Below, in pieces: positions 24,578-36,560 of a stretch of DNA of 64,000 nt (within the stretch, counting starts at the first letter, position 1; each line of letters begins with the position of its first letter). Under the pieces are notes generated by a model. It searched no databases and was not told the origin of the DNA. It was given only the letters and a program-made list of their open reading frames with translations. The stretch lies in assembly GCA_034440635.1 (NCBI GenBank), contig JAOTON010002237.1:496001-560000 (forward strand). Reading direction: 5' to 3'. Both the position numbers and the translations under genes were made by a program. Source of the DNA: Lepas anatifera (taxonomy: Eukaryota; Arthropoda; Thecostraca; Lepadidae).

Positions 24578-25811
24578 TTAACCCTATTTCCGGCAGGGGG
24601 CTAATATTGCCCCCTAAGGTTTTTCAAGAATATCTCCGAAACGGCTTGCGATAGAACTTTGAAACTTCCTGACTTTTCTAAAACTAGTACAGGCAGGTTT
24701 TCTGAAATTGTCAATATTATATATTTACCAGGGGCGGAGCTATGGCTGGGTTTTGGGGAGGTTCTATCCACAAACCAAGTATTATCGTATGCGATGGGTT
24801 CTTTGTAAAAGGAAGCCGTCTCTGCTGATCCTGATACCAGTTATATGGTTTTATTATATCATTTTTATGTGAGATGATAGTGCATTCACAATTGTCACTA
24901 TTTGTATTCATCAGGGGCGGTTACAGCAGTTCAAAATGGGGGGAATGTTATCAAGAAGGACTAAACGTTAGTAAGTGAGAAGACTGCTTTCAGCCGTGCC
25001 AGGGCGAATACAATTGGGTATATGAAAATTCAAAATAGTTATAACCAAATTCTAGATTACCAGAGGCGTGTCCAGTCACTACACATTTTCAAAATGCATA
25101 TTCCCAGCCAGTATCACCGCCGCGACTCAATATCGTTGTATATTAAAAATGTGTTTCCAATCACCCCACCCGCCCCCCACGACGGAGTCCTTGATCCGCC
25201 TATGTCACCCCCTTTCCCAGAGCTGCCATGGGAGGGCAAAAATTATCAGAAATAAATTTCAACTAGTCGAGGGACTAATATACTCATGCATACCACTCGC
25301 ATATTGTTGGGATGTATTTTACCCCACTGTTTTACCTTACTGCATCCGCCCCTGATGAGTTTTTCCTTTTTTCATTTATTTATGTGTCAAAGATGCCAAG
25401 CAGTATATCACGGCTTCTAATCCGCGTAACAAAAACTTTTTAGGTTGTATATATTTCCTCATAGTCCTGGTCCTGGAACTGCCATTGAATTTCGAATTTT
25501 TGCGTAACTCGAGTATATGACAATTTTGGGTCAATTATTTGTAAATCTGAACTAGTTTTATGAAAATCGTACAACAGAGACAAGGGTTATGGAAAATCTA
25601 AAAATACACAAAATTGTATATTTTGACGACTTTCTCCTTAAAAATCAAAATTTTGAAATTTTCTTTTTTCAAAATAAAGTTTAGCGTCAGGGGAATCTAT
25701 AGCCTTTTGAATTTTCAAAATCGGCCGGTTAGATTACGAGATCTTAGGGGGGCCGATATTGCCCCCTGCCGGAAATAGGGGTAGCCGGGAGCCTGACGGA
25801 AATAGGGTTAA
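24578..25811 (+). mobile_element. TTAA-flanked MITE, family 3, copy 1
   Basis: The left end is TTAACCCTATTTCCGGCAGG. The right end carries the inverted form twice: GCCGGAAATAGGGG, then GACGGAAATAGGGTTAA. A GGGGGC-TAATATT-GCCCCC hairpin followed by CTAAGGTTTTTC lies just inside the left end and is mirrored on the right. The interior is interrupted by hAT-like fragments (24729-25354). A truncated relative lies at 40320-40636. Confidence 0.75.
24729..25354. mobile_element. hAT-like fragments nested in the family 3 element
   Basis: CAGGGGCGG occurs at 24729 and 24912, and the inverted CCGCCCCTG ends at 25354. This is the CAGGGGCGGATCC-type terminus seen in hAT-like MITEs. No clear 8-bp duplication was found, so two elements may be nested or truncated. 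Confidence 0.45.
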
Positions 25812-25975
25812 TGGATGGCATCAAAGTCTCCTGAGCCACATGGCTCAAGTCCCAGCGGAGCCTGTGAATAAGCTGATGAGACTCCCTCAAATCCCTCCCA
25901 ACACGGTGAGAGTTGGCGACGCCGTATAACTGTAGCAGTTGGTGCGTCGTTAAACCCCCCTCCCATTATTTTATT
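25812..25975 (+). mobile_element. SINE family B, copy 1
   Basis: The tail GAGAGTTGGCGACGCCG...GCAGTTGGTGCGTCGTTAAA matches the tail at 53490-53546. The head has decayed (CTCAAGTCCCAGCGGAGCC aligns with the B box of the other copy). It starts right at the TTAA end of the family 3 element. Confidence 0.6.
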
Positions 25976-26599
25976 TGAGGTTCTCCAGGCACTCCGAATG
26001 AATTGTCTAAGTAGTGCTAAACATCATTTAAGTATTTTATTTCAATGTCTTTAAGCTGATTTTATTCAATTTTACAGGCCTGTACAAAGGCCACTGCACA
26101 CTGCATATATTGTGTTATCCCTCCTGGTATTGTCGTTATTTGCATCGTTTCAAATTTGGGCACGATTAATTAGTTTCAAAATCCACGCATTTGATAATAT
26201 GTGGTCAGCCTAGGACCTGAATTCAGAGGTACATACAAGGGACTAAGTAAATTCCAGAGTAAAATGATACTCATAGAAAGGTTTTATTATACAGAACCAA
26301 AACAAACATAAGATGCAGGTAGCGATCCAATCAAACCTCCGGGAAGCCTAAGTAGATCCTGACAATAACGTTAGGTACGCGCTGGAGGCAGTTGCAGAGC
26401 CATCGTTTTCGAGACGAGCACTGATTTAAGTCGCCACTTAAGCCTGCACCGTCTGGGCTCTTTCCGTACATAGCATCGCCTGGGGGTCTAATGTGGGGTC
26501 CAATCTCTTCCCACAATCTCGGGAACTGGAAGTGATACCAAAAAACCTGAACAGCGTTGAAAGCGCCTTGCCAGCTTCTACTAGCCGAGTCTGAATCAT

Positions 26600-26773
26600 A
26601 TCCGTTGACCCGTCACGTCACAGTGGGCTAAAATGGGTCAAATGTAGAACATTTTAGGAATTCCCTTCCTTCGAGTTAGAAAAGGTGACGTGCGTCTCAT
26701 TTAAATCAGCTTGGAATCATTTGCGAAAAAAACCAAGGGGGTCGGATTTGACCCCCAGTCGGTGAAGGGTTAG
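26600..26773. mobile_element. Fragment of a further TTAA-type element
   Basis: The right end reads CCAAGGGGGTCGGATTTGAC then CCCCAGTCGGTGAAGGGTTAG. Inverted, this is CTAACCCTTCACCG, then a GGGGGTC-n-GACCCCC hairpin, then TTGGTTTTTTTCGC. That is the same layout as families 1 and 3. The inner part (GTCACAGTGG...AAAATGGGTCAAAT) recurs inverted near 31420-31460 and partly at 26888-26935. Confidence 0.55.
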
Positions 26774-26779
26774 AGTGTG

Positions 26780-29700
26780 TTTTAGGATAATAGGCATACA
26801 GTCAAACAATCCTCTGTGAAGCGTTCTGTCTGAGACTGAACCAACAAACGACAGTTTGAAACATGATACCAAGAAATATGATAAAAATTGGGTCAAATCT
26901 AGAACAATTTAGGAAATCCCTTCCTTCGAATTCGAGAAGCAGCGATCTCCACTTCTAAAAACGTCAAGAACAGTAATTAGAAGTGAGCTAAAACCACTAA
27001 CAGGATCAATTTAGAGTCTGCTCCCAGACAGCACATAAAAACAGATCTGCCGCATATCCGAGGTCTCCGTTTTCCGCCGACTTCCGCTGGGAGTGCGGCA
27101 GCCGGTGGCGCTGCTTACCACCGGCGGCACAACTGGCGCGGCGTGGCACTGACCCTGTTTTGGCGCAGACACGACCAATGACTGGTGCAGCCGCCATGAC
27201 TGGCGGGTGGCGCAGCGGAGAAGAGACCCGACAAAAAATACACACTCACACTAACAGGCTGGAACCACAGCGTGCCATCCCGCCAGCTCGGAAAGAGATA
27301 AAGTGGATCGATGTAGAAAGCTTGGGAGCCAACGGGGTCATGGCCAATCGTCTGTTGCTAGGGTAGGTCAGGAGGATCTGAAAGTCTGCTGAATCCTGAA
27401 CGAAACGAGTTCACACGCATCAGTTTTAGCAACTGGCAAACGTCAGAGAAGCATGGTGCAGATGTAGTCAGCAGCGATCAGGTACTAGATTGCCCTCACA
27501 TCTCTGCAGGGAACACGCGTGTGTTAATCCCTCTCTATTATACCCTAAACAATGCAATGTCATCAATTTGAGGCAAAGTTTGACACTGAGGCACCGAACA
27601 ACACACGATTACCACGGTCGTAAAGCTTGACGACGTGGTTGCGACAGAAGATTCTAGGTATTCCTAAGAGTGCTAGCTGCAACTACACCGATGGCAACCG
27701 CAGTCAGCCTTCTGCAGGGTTGATGTTCGGCCTCACACCACTGATTTACGCAAGGGGAGTAATGGGGCCGCTAGGGTAGCCTTGAATCAATGAGAATGGC
27801 GCATTAAGAAACGGATTACAGACCTGCACTTTGGGGAGTCCTGTTCAAGTCCCGTTCTCGTTTCCACACAACTAGATACAAGTGTTGAGAGATGCATCTC
27901 TTTACCAGCTCGATTTAAAGTGTAGTTTCCAAGCTAGGATTTGTAACTGACACAGTTTAGGAGATGACCGATTCACAGGATTGGCGATAATGTTGAAGAA
28001 GTTGGGAAGTCAGCTTCTTGTCATCTTCCGAAAGTGAACCCTGGGGATAACGCTACTGATCTTAATTTTGAAAATTGTTTTCCAAGGGGTGGGAAGGGAA
28101 AGCGGTGCCCTGCACAGTTCAGCTTCCTCCGTTTTGCCGTCTGTGACAAACACATTGAACACCACTGAATGAAGGAAATCGTGTTTTATTAGCTCGAGCA
28201 AAATATAATATCCTAGAAATGAGAATAAGTCAGGAAAATGTACTAAAAATAGGTTTGTCAATAAGGCGAAAGGTAGCATGCAGACTTATTTGAAAAAAAT
28301 ATACCTTAGAACCATTTAATCCGAATAATTTCAAGTCACCACTTGCCTTACTGATGGTTTATCAATTTTCTGGCTTATTTCTGACCATGTATCAAATTGT
28401 AATTTATTCTGATAAGTTTATCGTTATAAACTAACATTATGGTTCTTATATTAGTTTAAGAGGCTGGGAAACTTATGCCGCGAAATACTTTCGAGAAACC
28501 CATTTTTATCACCTGTTCTCTTTGTCGTATGCACGTTTCTCAGACCATCTTCTGGTTTTGCTCATCCTAGAATGAGAAGTCTTCGCTGCTAATCACATTC
28601 TGACGCATTCGCTTGATATTCGGGGCAAGTTTCAAAAGAGTTCTGATTCGGCCAAGAAGTGTGCGAGGACCAAGAATGGAATGCGCGAAAGCCGTGAATG
28701 TGTTACAATCCACCCCAACAGTGGGAGCCCCGGGTCCCACCAGGCATAATGGCCGGCTGAGGCGAAAAGTGAGAATGATCGATTGGTAAATAATCGGTGT
28801 GGGTGCACTAGACAGTATAATCTATTGTTCCAGTGCATATTGTCGGTGGAGGTAAAAGCGAAAAAAACCGACGATATTCGCATTTTAAATTGTCTTGGTT
28901 TTGTAGTCCGCCACAATCGAACCACAGGCACCAGACGAATCAAGGCATTCAAATTGAAGAAAATTACTGCTGTTGTCAGGTACAGCTGACGAAAAATTGA
29001 TCGGACAGAATTGAGGTGACCAAATTGAGTTAGATTATTGCAACTCCGCACTCAAAATCATGTTTGGTAAATACAAGAGCGGAGCCAGCATTGTCTCGCG
29101 TTAAGGTGCCTACCATCTGGGGTACATTTTCCTGAGTGGTACAGGGGCACCTGGGCATGTCAATTTTTAAGCCTATTTTTCGGAAGCCTATTTTTCGGGT
29201 GCTTTAGGGTGCTATGCTTTCTCCTATAGTGTCTTATGTCGGACTTCCATAGATGCCTTATATTGTGACAGAACAGTCGTGTTATACAGCCAAGAAGTGT
29301 GCGAGGCCCAAGAGAGGAATGCGCGAAAGCCGTGAATGTGTTACAATCCACCCAATATGTACTAAGACCATATGACCACATGACCCAAGGGCCGCCGTGC
29401 ATGCCCAATACTGGCCCCTGTGTACTGGGTGGGGACGTAAAACGCTACGGCTGCGCTCTCGGTGCAAGGGCGCCACCCAGGAGGCGGCCAACCACCGCCA
29501 CACCCTAGGCATCAGCTCCGGCGGTAAAGCCAGAGATCCCTGGCTCTCCACCATCGCTGGCACCGCCAGCATCCTATCGATGCACAAAGCACAGTCTTCC
29601 TAACTATAGTCGTACCACCTCTCCAAAGTCCGCCCGACACGCATAGTGCGTGTATGGTATTGTTGCACCACGCGGCGTCACGCCGGGGACCAACCGTGAC

Positions 29701-30150
29701 CCGTCACGGCCCCTCCGTCACGGGTGACGCCCGTCAGTGTGCTTCACGCCCGCGAGAGGGCAGCATTTGGTAACGTTCACGTTAGTGGCGTTAAAAAGGC
29801 GCCGTTATGATGTTTATTAGTTTTGGTCTGGTGCGAGCTAGAAATTAGAAGGGTTAGCCAACACGCCTCGTAATGGCCGAAACGGCTGGCGAGGACACGC
29901 TGGCATGATAGTTTGGAATGAGGAGTCTGAAACCGGCATGGTAATCCTGTAAATAACCAGGCTACACCGCAAGCCTTCAGCATGTTGACATAAGCCAGCA
30001 GGAAGTTGGAATTATTTTGACAGCTGTTACGGAGACAGACAGTGTAAGAGCTGGCTTGGTAGAATTTTCATAACAATGATGCGCTAGTGACATAATTTAA
30101 GGACAGAAGTGTGATGAGTGACCCTACACCAAGGTTATAATTCCTATGCG
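26780..30150. other. Unassigned intron sequence with a 70-bp duplication
   Basis: About 70 bp around GCCAAGAAGTGTGCGAGG...GTGTTACAATCCACCC occurs at 28652-28722 and again at 29290-29356 with few changes. A CpG-rich block with CGTCACG words lies at 29665-29745. No gene is recognised. Confidence 0.5.
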
Positions 30151-30178
30151 ATATATATATATATATATATGTATATAT
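30150..30178. repeat. (TA)n microsatellite
   Basis: A short AT run. Confidence 0.9.
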
Positions 30179-30837
30179 GCTTGCAGAGGGTTTCACAATT
30201 CACATATAAAAAATAACCAGGATTGACAAAAAATGTCCATTTGAAAGGGACTTAGTCACCATGACGATGTCCCCTGCAACTATGAAGCGAATGTCCTGCT
30301 AAATCCTGCAGTGCTGTTTGTAATGCGTCCAGGCGTGAAACGGCGAGTATATTTCCCAAAACGGCCACAAGTCCCTGGCACCAGGCTGGTGCACATCTAC
30401 CCTGTAACTTCTGAAAGTTTATCAAATGATGATCTTCTTTTGCCTTTTTTCTTTCTAAGCATTCCCTGGCATTTTGCTTCAAACGCTACCATATTTGGAT
30501 ACATTCAGGTACCTACATATCTTTGTTCCACCCTCCTATACTCACTGTGCCGTCTGCATGCCCACTATAACAGCACTGCAGCCTAGCGTGTGAGAACTGG
30601 GACGCTTGTTCCTTGGGAATCATGCTGTGGTACCTACTCAAGACGCGAGAAGTCGGGAAACCAGCTGCAGCTTTCCCACAGCCTCTCCAGAGCACGGACG
30701 CACCGTCGGATGTTGTCGCATATACGGATGATTCATTTCGTCTTTTATATGTTTGATCATGTTTGTTGCCGGGAAAAATATTCATAACCTGGCATATTTG
30801 ATAAGAATTGTCAAAGACATACATTCCATGTCCCATC

Positions 30838-31470
30838 ACCGCCTGGGGGTCGGATCGGACCCAGCCCGCCCGGCGCCCCGACCCCCAATTTTTCGCGGAT
30901 AATTTTGAGCTGGTTCAAATAAGACGCACATCGTTTTGCAGGCCTCTAGGGTGATCAATCTGACAACGTATGGCCGAAAATTGACTTCAGGTCAGGTGAG
31001 GTCAACGAGTTAGGATGTCAATGATAAGCCCACGTAAGATGATTCTGTTACATGGTGGTCTTCATTCTCTTGAATCTGCATGCTGTCATCCGTGTTGAGG
31101 TCAGGTCAATACCAAGGTCATCAGTGGTCACCAAAGATCATATTTTGAAATTGTTAGTGCCCATAATTTAAAAAAAACAAGATACAGTCCTAAATTTGGT
31201 ATCATAAACATGAGCATGACCAAGTATTTGAATGAGATGGAACATGGCCTTGAGATGTTTTATTTGGCCTTGACCTAAGGTCAATGTCATAACGTGATCT
31301 TACAAGATCATGCTGCATATCCCTTGAATCCTGAGGTCAAGACAAACACATTGGTGTCTTTTGTTTGTCTTTTGTTTTTCTAGGTCTCATGGTTCCCGAG
31401 TTATAATGGATTTTCTAAATGGGTCCCAATTTGACCCATTTTGAACCACTGTGACGTCATTGATCAACAC
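30838..31470 (-). mobile_element. TTAA-type element relative, GGTCA-rich
   Basis: The left side begins with a GC-rich hairpin (GGGGGTCGGATCGGACCC and GACCCCCAATTTTTCGCGG), similar to the inner hairpin and TTTTTC of the other families. It is followed by many GGTCA/TGACC words between 30990 and 31290. The right side (AATTTGACCCATTTTGAACC and ACTGTGACGTCA) is the inverse of 26610-26645. Terminal TTAA was not found on either side. Confidence 0.5.
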
Positions 31471-31479
31471 ATATAGTTT

Positions 31480-32990
31480 AAGCTCGGCTCCAGGGTAGAA
31501 GACAGTGTTGTGTGGCCGGAGCAACAAGGAGTTTGATAAACCATTGTTTAATTGCGTTGCACTCTTTCCTTATATACTCTAACACACAGCACCAGATGCG
31601 AAGTCACTCACACAAAAACTACACAAAAACCATACTGAGCCTTCGAGGGGCGTACCGCTCGGTGCGGCGGGGTCAGCACACCACAACAGCAAGGAACTTC
31701 CAGTCCCGTTTTAATTTCTTCCGTATCCCTTCCGGTTCTTGAGATTGTAGGGGTGAGGGTTCGGATCGGAACCCCAGGCAGTGGTGTGTACGAAAAGAGC
31801 CCAGGCGCTGCCGGGATATCTTCACCGGAATTTTTGACGCCTTTGACATGCGAAACATTTCCGGGCCGAATATGCAAGATTGGTTTTGTCGTTTTATGAC
31901 CTGTTCATAACCTCTATAGTTGTTGCATACTCATGCAATGTGAGTGTAAGTTATCATATTCATGTCTACCATACGGAAAGTCATTGACTTAGTTTCCATA
32001 GCCAAAATATGATCCGGATTGGACTGCTGATCCGGATACACCGTGAAGTAAACGAGTCTATTAAGTGTTATTTTCTCGGTACTATGGCACAAATCGTGCT
32101 GTAGTGCTGGAAAATACTACGTGATGGACTCGATGACTCCACGGTGTAACCGGATCGGCAGTCCGATACAGATCACACTTAGGCCATGGAAACTAGGCCA
32201 TTGTCAATTTTGCTTTAGTGGGGATCGGGGCAGACGCGATGGCATCCCATGCCAACCGTTCCAAATACACAGTCTGTCAGGAAGGATAGCTCAAAGCTTA
32301 ATGGTATAAAACGGGGCTGCAGACACATAATCGCAAATTTTCACATTTTGTCAGCATATTGGGTACTTTTTGTCGATTTCAGTGTAAAAAACTTTTAGGA
32401 ATTGAGTGACCGGACAGACCCCCAAAGATTTTCGAGACCGAGGGGAAGATTCTCCAGGTCATTCGATGGCAGCGCCCCTGCACATTAGCGGATCTAGGGC
32501 AAGGGAGAGCACGTGTCCCTCATCAGCTCACTCGGAGCCCCCAAACCGCACCACAACGCCCCCTGGAATCGCAGGTCACCCCTGAGACGCCATTTCCTAC
32601 CGCCGCCCCCCCTTCATGATGCAAGTATTGGCGACCCTATGGTACGATTTGGCGTCCCTCTGATAGATCACATCTGAGGACTTGGCACCCCTGGCCAAAT
32701 CGGTCTCTCCCATCGAAAATCCTCAATCTGCATGCGTCCCTTCATGCCCCAAATTTCATCAAGGAGAGACACGGCGTCGTCAAAAGTACGCTGTTCATCC
32801 ATTCGGAGCTGGAGGGTTGAGAGCTCCGCGCAGGTGGAAGACTGATAACATCTCCAGGCATGATTTTGAAGGTCGGAATAACAGAACCTGAGCTTCCTTA
32901 TTTCAATCACCAAACTTCCAACCTCCAATTGATAGCCCCATGTAGGCTCTGCTCACAAATGTCTGAGTCGTTATCGTGCGGTTGTATCAG
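31480..32990. other. Unassigned intron sequence
   Basis: Nothing recognisable beyond short frames without domains. Confidence 0.35.
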
Positions 32991-32992
32991 AC

Positions 32993-33055
32993 CTCTGATC
33001 GCTGACATCTGACATCTGACATCCGACGTCTGATACCTGATCACTGACCTCCGCT
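32993..33055. repeat. Short CTGACAT tandem repeat
   Basis: CTGACAT, CTGACATC, CGACGTCTGAT and CACTGACCTC follow one another. The same word reappears at 33302-33320 (CTCTGACCTCTGACAC), just upstream of exon 3. Confidence 0.65.
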
Positions 33056-33134
33056 GCTCTCTTCGGTAACTAGACCATACCAACGCACAATCGGATACCA
33101 TCACCAGCTCGGTACTTTTCCGGTTGCGTTACGC

Positions 33135-33293
33135 CAGTGGCAGATAGAATAGGGCTAAGGGGTGTCAAGCCCCTGCCCTGAAATGGCAGAGTGCCTATGG
33201 CAAATGCGTAGTGGGAGGCTGTCCCGAGGCTATGGCGGGAGAGGCTCGAGCTCCCAAGCCCCCTCCGCAAATGAATTCCTGGATCCGCCACTG
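33135..33293. mobile_element. hAT-like MITE relic
   Basis: It starts CAGTGGCAGATAGAATAGGG and ends CCTGGATCCGCCACTG, the inverted CAGTGGCGGATCCAGG type. The flanking 8 bases match poorly. It ends only 45 bp before the exon 3 acceptor site. Confidence 0.5.
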
Positions 33294-33338
33294 CGTGATG
33301 GCCTCTGACCTCTGACACACGCCGTTCTCTGTCGACAG

Positions 33339-33466
33339 CTGGACTGCAACGTCATCTGTGTCAGTTGGGTCAAGGGAGCCGCGACGCCCAACTACATGCG
33401 TGCCGCCGTAAACACGCGACTGGTGGGCCGCCAGGTGGCGCTGCTTATCAAACAGCTGGTCAAAAG
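33339..33466 (+). CDS. Pancreatic-type lipase, exon 3
   Basis: This exon encodes about 42 residues: LDCNVICVSWVKGAATPNYM, then RAAVNTRLVGRQVALL and LIKQLVK. It matches the central strand-helix unit of the family (V-x-V-x-W-x-x-G, then a helix with NTR-VG). The acceptor is GTCGACAG|CTG (phase 0). The donor AAAAG|gtgagc is phase 2, so the last codon AG is completed by A from exon 4 to give Arg. The exon follows a 29.8-kb intron. Confidence 0.92.
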
Positions 33467-35091
33467 GTGAGCGCACAGGGCAGGGGCGACTCCAAGCGAG
33501 ATTTCGGGGGTGGCTGGTCGTACAAAATAGAATGCGAGTGCAAAAATTGGCAGGTTTGTAGCTGTAAATGGCTGATGACCTTTCGGGACAAATTCATACT
33601 TTGCCTCCGTCTCTGAATCCGAACCTGATTAGTAATAGGCTGGTGTAAGGTTTTAATGTAGCAGCCACCACCGAATCAAGGCGAGGAGTAACCAGGTGAG
33701 TGTTCCTCTTCACAGAAAATAGCAGCAATAATGTGATTTAGATAAATTGGCCAGCTCCTTGTCTCGATGGCCAGGAATGTGGATTTGTATATCGTGACCA
33801 GGCATCCCCAATACAATATCAAAGTAGCATTGAAATATCCTTCACGAATCTCCACTTCCTCATTAAGGATTTAGCATTGGTTTTATGCAGCTCAAGAGGC
33901 CTTTGAGAATGGCAGAACACTTTATATTATGCTACAACTTTTTAATCCTTCACTGCCTGGAGAGTCCGATCGAAAAATGAAAAACACGAAGCTTAAAGAA
34001 TATTTCAAAACCACTTAAAAGTTTCATGGAGGGTGCCTGGACCCCTCCAAAGAGATATAATGCCACATCACTGTCCCTTTCACTAATGTTTCTCAGGTGC
34101 ACAACAGTTTTGCTGACGAGAGGGTGTCTGACAATTTCTGACGATTTCTCACGCAGGGGTACGGAGATGGCCATTTTAGAAAAGTTTTTAAAAATAAAAG
34201 GAGGAGGGTTTAAAGATCCTTAATTTTTGCGGACATCGTACATGGACAGACCGTAACATTTGTAGAAGCTCAATACACTTTTTTCAGAATTGCTCCGCTT
34301 TTGTTTGAAATATATGAAGTCGTAAAGTATATTGGAGAGAAACAAATCACTAGCTTTCGTAACGTGTGCTCCGCCTCCGAAGGCGAACTCCTCCACCATT
34401 GCAAGCCACAGCAAGGCCAGTTATTCGGTTTGCTTCACATTCGAGTGCGTCGGAGCTACAGCCTGCTTAGTATTGAGTGGTGTGGGGCGTGGGAGCGCGC
34501 CGTGGGACCGGGCACGCCTGGGCTGACCGCTGCCTCGTGTGCGGTTGCAGTGGGTGCGAGTGTCGCTGGCTTTATTCGCTGTTGCCCCAAGGATAGGTAT
34601 TAGCAGTCTGTTCACATGGGCGTTGCATGCCGTCGGTTTGGTGGCTTTGTCCGGCGACCAAAGACAAGCAGGGTGCTGCTTTGTCTGTCGCTCATGCACC
34701 GAGCGATCAAATTCTGTATCTGCTCTGCATGCTAGCTGATTATGATGATTCTAATAGGATGATAATTTAACGATGGATGGTGACTTTATGGTGAATTAAT
34801 AATGTGATAAAGCTTGATCAACAGATCAGTATTTGAACCTATATTTTCTTTGTAGCACTAATGATGTATAAATATTGTTCTCCTAATGGCATATGAGTAC
34901 ATATTTTGGATAACATTTGTACATCTGTATTCAGCTACATCACCGATAGCTGAACTAAAAGATTAAGTTATCATTTGAAACCGTGCTTGAGATGATAAGA
35001 CTGCTCTTTGCACCTTCTACTCGACAGATTATAGGCACTGACGCGTATGAAGCCCTCCAGTACGCATAGCTGTTACTTTCCTGTTTTCCAG
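33467..35091. other. Intron 3 of the lipase gene
   Basis: This is about 1.6 kb with a good acceptor (CTGTTTTCCAG). No repeat or gene is recognised inside it. Confidence 0.7.
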
Positions 35092-35198
35092 ACATGGCGC
35101 CACTCTGGAAAACATCCACATGATTGGCTTCTCGCTCGGTGCTCACGTCTCAGGATTTGCGGGGCACGAGCTCGGCGGCAACATCAGCAGGATAACAG
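35092..35198 (+). CDS. Pancreatic-type lipase, exon 4 (catalytic Ser)
   Basis: This exon encodes HGATLENIHMIGFSLGAHVS, then GFAGHELGGNISRIT. GFSLG is the G-x-S-x-G nucleophile elbow and Ser is the catalytic residue. The IGFSLGAHVSGFAG context is typical of the pancreatic lipase family. The exon starts by completing a phase 2 codon and ends ACAG|gtgagc in phase 1. The last 22 bases of the exon and its donor are the first unit of a 21-copy, 41-bp tandem array. Reading past the true donor meets a TAA within the second unit, so only the first donor preserves the protein. Confidence 0.93.
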
Positions 35199-36044
35199 GT
35201 GAGCACAGCACTGTGACGGCAACATCAGCAGAATAACAGGTGAGCACGGCACTGCAGCTGCAACATCAGCAGAATAACAGGTGAGCACGCCACTGCAGCG
35301 GCAACATCAGCAGAATAACAGGTGAGCACGGCACTGCAGCGGCAACATCAGCAGAATAACAGGTGAGCACGCCACTGCAGCGGCAACATCAGCAGAATAA
35401 CAGGTGAGCACGGCACTGCGGCGGCAACATCAGCAGAATAACAGGTGAGCACGCCACTGCAGCGGCAACATCAGCAGAATAACAGGTGAGCACGCCACTG
35501 TGACGGCAACATCAGCAGAATAACAGGTGAGCACGGCACTGCAGCTGCAACATCAGCAGAATAACAGGTGAGCACGCCACTGCAGCGGCAACATCAGCAG
35601 AATAACAGGTGAGCACGGCACTGCAGCGGCAACATCAGCAGAATAACAGGTGAGCACGCCACTGCAGCGGCAACATCAGCAGAATAACAGGTGAGCACGG
35701 CACTGCGGCGGCAACATCAGCAGAATAACAGGTGAGCACGCCACTGCAGCGGCAACATCAGCAGAATAACAGGTGAGCACGCCACTGCAGCGGCAACATC
35801 AGCAGAATAACAGGTGAGCACGCCACTGCAGCAGCAACATCAGCAGAATAACAGGTAAGCACGCCACTGCAGCGGCAACATCAGCAGAATAACAGGTGAG
35901 CACGGCACTGTGGCGGCAACATCAGCAGAATAACAGGTGAGCACGCCACTGCAGCGGCAACATCAGCAGAATAACAGGTGAGCACGGCACTGCGGCGGCA
36001 ACATCAGCAGAATAACAGGTGAGCACGGCACTGCGGCGGCAACA
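35177..36044 (+). repeat. 41-bp minisatellite carrying the exon 4 splice donor, 21 copies
   Basis: The unit runs GGCAACATCAGCAGAATAAC, then AGGTGAGCAC and GCCACTGCAGC. Its first copy is the coding end of exon 4 plus the donor. The donor context recurs 21 times at exactly 41 bp (35191 to 36011 is 20 periods). Nearly all copies keep CAG|gtgagc; one has gtaagc. Variants CTGCAGCGG, CTGTGACGG and CTGCGGCGG define sub-types that repeat in blocks. Confidence 0.97.
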
Positions 36045-36489
36045 AACATGGGGTGCTCGCGCATCGAATCTGCCGTAGTCTGATAACGCTAATGGTGATA
36101 TGGATGAGAGAACAATGTCATGCTATTCTACTGATTTACTATTTACTGTATCATTTTTATTTGTGTTTATTTTAATTGATTCTATTTTTTTCATAAGCAT
36201 AGTCACTGGCAAGAAATGAGAGACCCAGCCAATTTTCAAGCCGATGCTGAGCAGAAATCTCCTCTCTAGAACCGAAAACCCATCGGATTTGGGATCATTG
36301 TTGCCTTCTGCACTGGCTGGCTCCAACATTGAAATCTAATAGTTTGCCATGTAAAGTAGGTCCAGGCTCCCTGCCCCCCACACCATTCTGACGAATATGG
36401 ATTTTTTGGCAGATAATTTTCTCATTTCGTGCGACAATGAAAACGTTTCACATCAGAGACAGTGTTTTATGCCTGCTAAAAAGAAAGGA

Positions 36490-36493
<4 letters not shown>

Positions 36494-36527
<34 letters not shown>

Positions 36528-36560
36528 ATCATCGAGAGAGAGGAGAATCGTCGAGAGAGA
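36494..36560. repeat. (GA)n microsatellite with GAGAATC variants
   Basis: A run of GAGA followed by diverged units GAGAGAGGAGAATCATC and GAGAGAGGAGAATCGTC. Confidence 0.9.

Larger units (their letters stand above)
3504..33338. other. Intron 2 of the lipase gene (about 29.8 kb)
   Basis: This very long intron is filled with transposable elements, tandem repeats and unassigned sequence, listed separately. No complete second gene was recognised inside it on either strand. Confidence 0.8.

Noticed and set aside
35177..36044. CRISPR-like regular repeat-spacer array
   Set aside because: Repeat and spacer are both conserved, so it is a simple 41-bp tandem repeat; the locus is eukaryotic and spans an exon edge.
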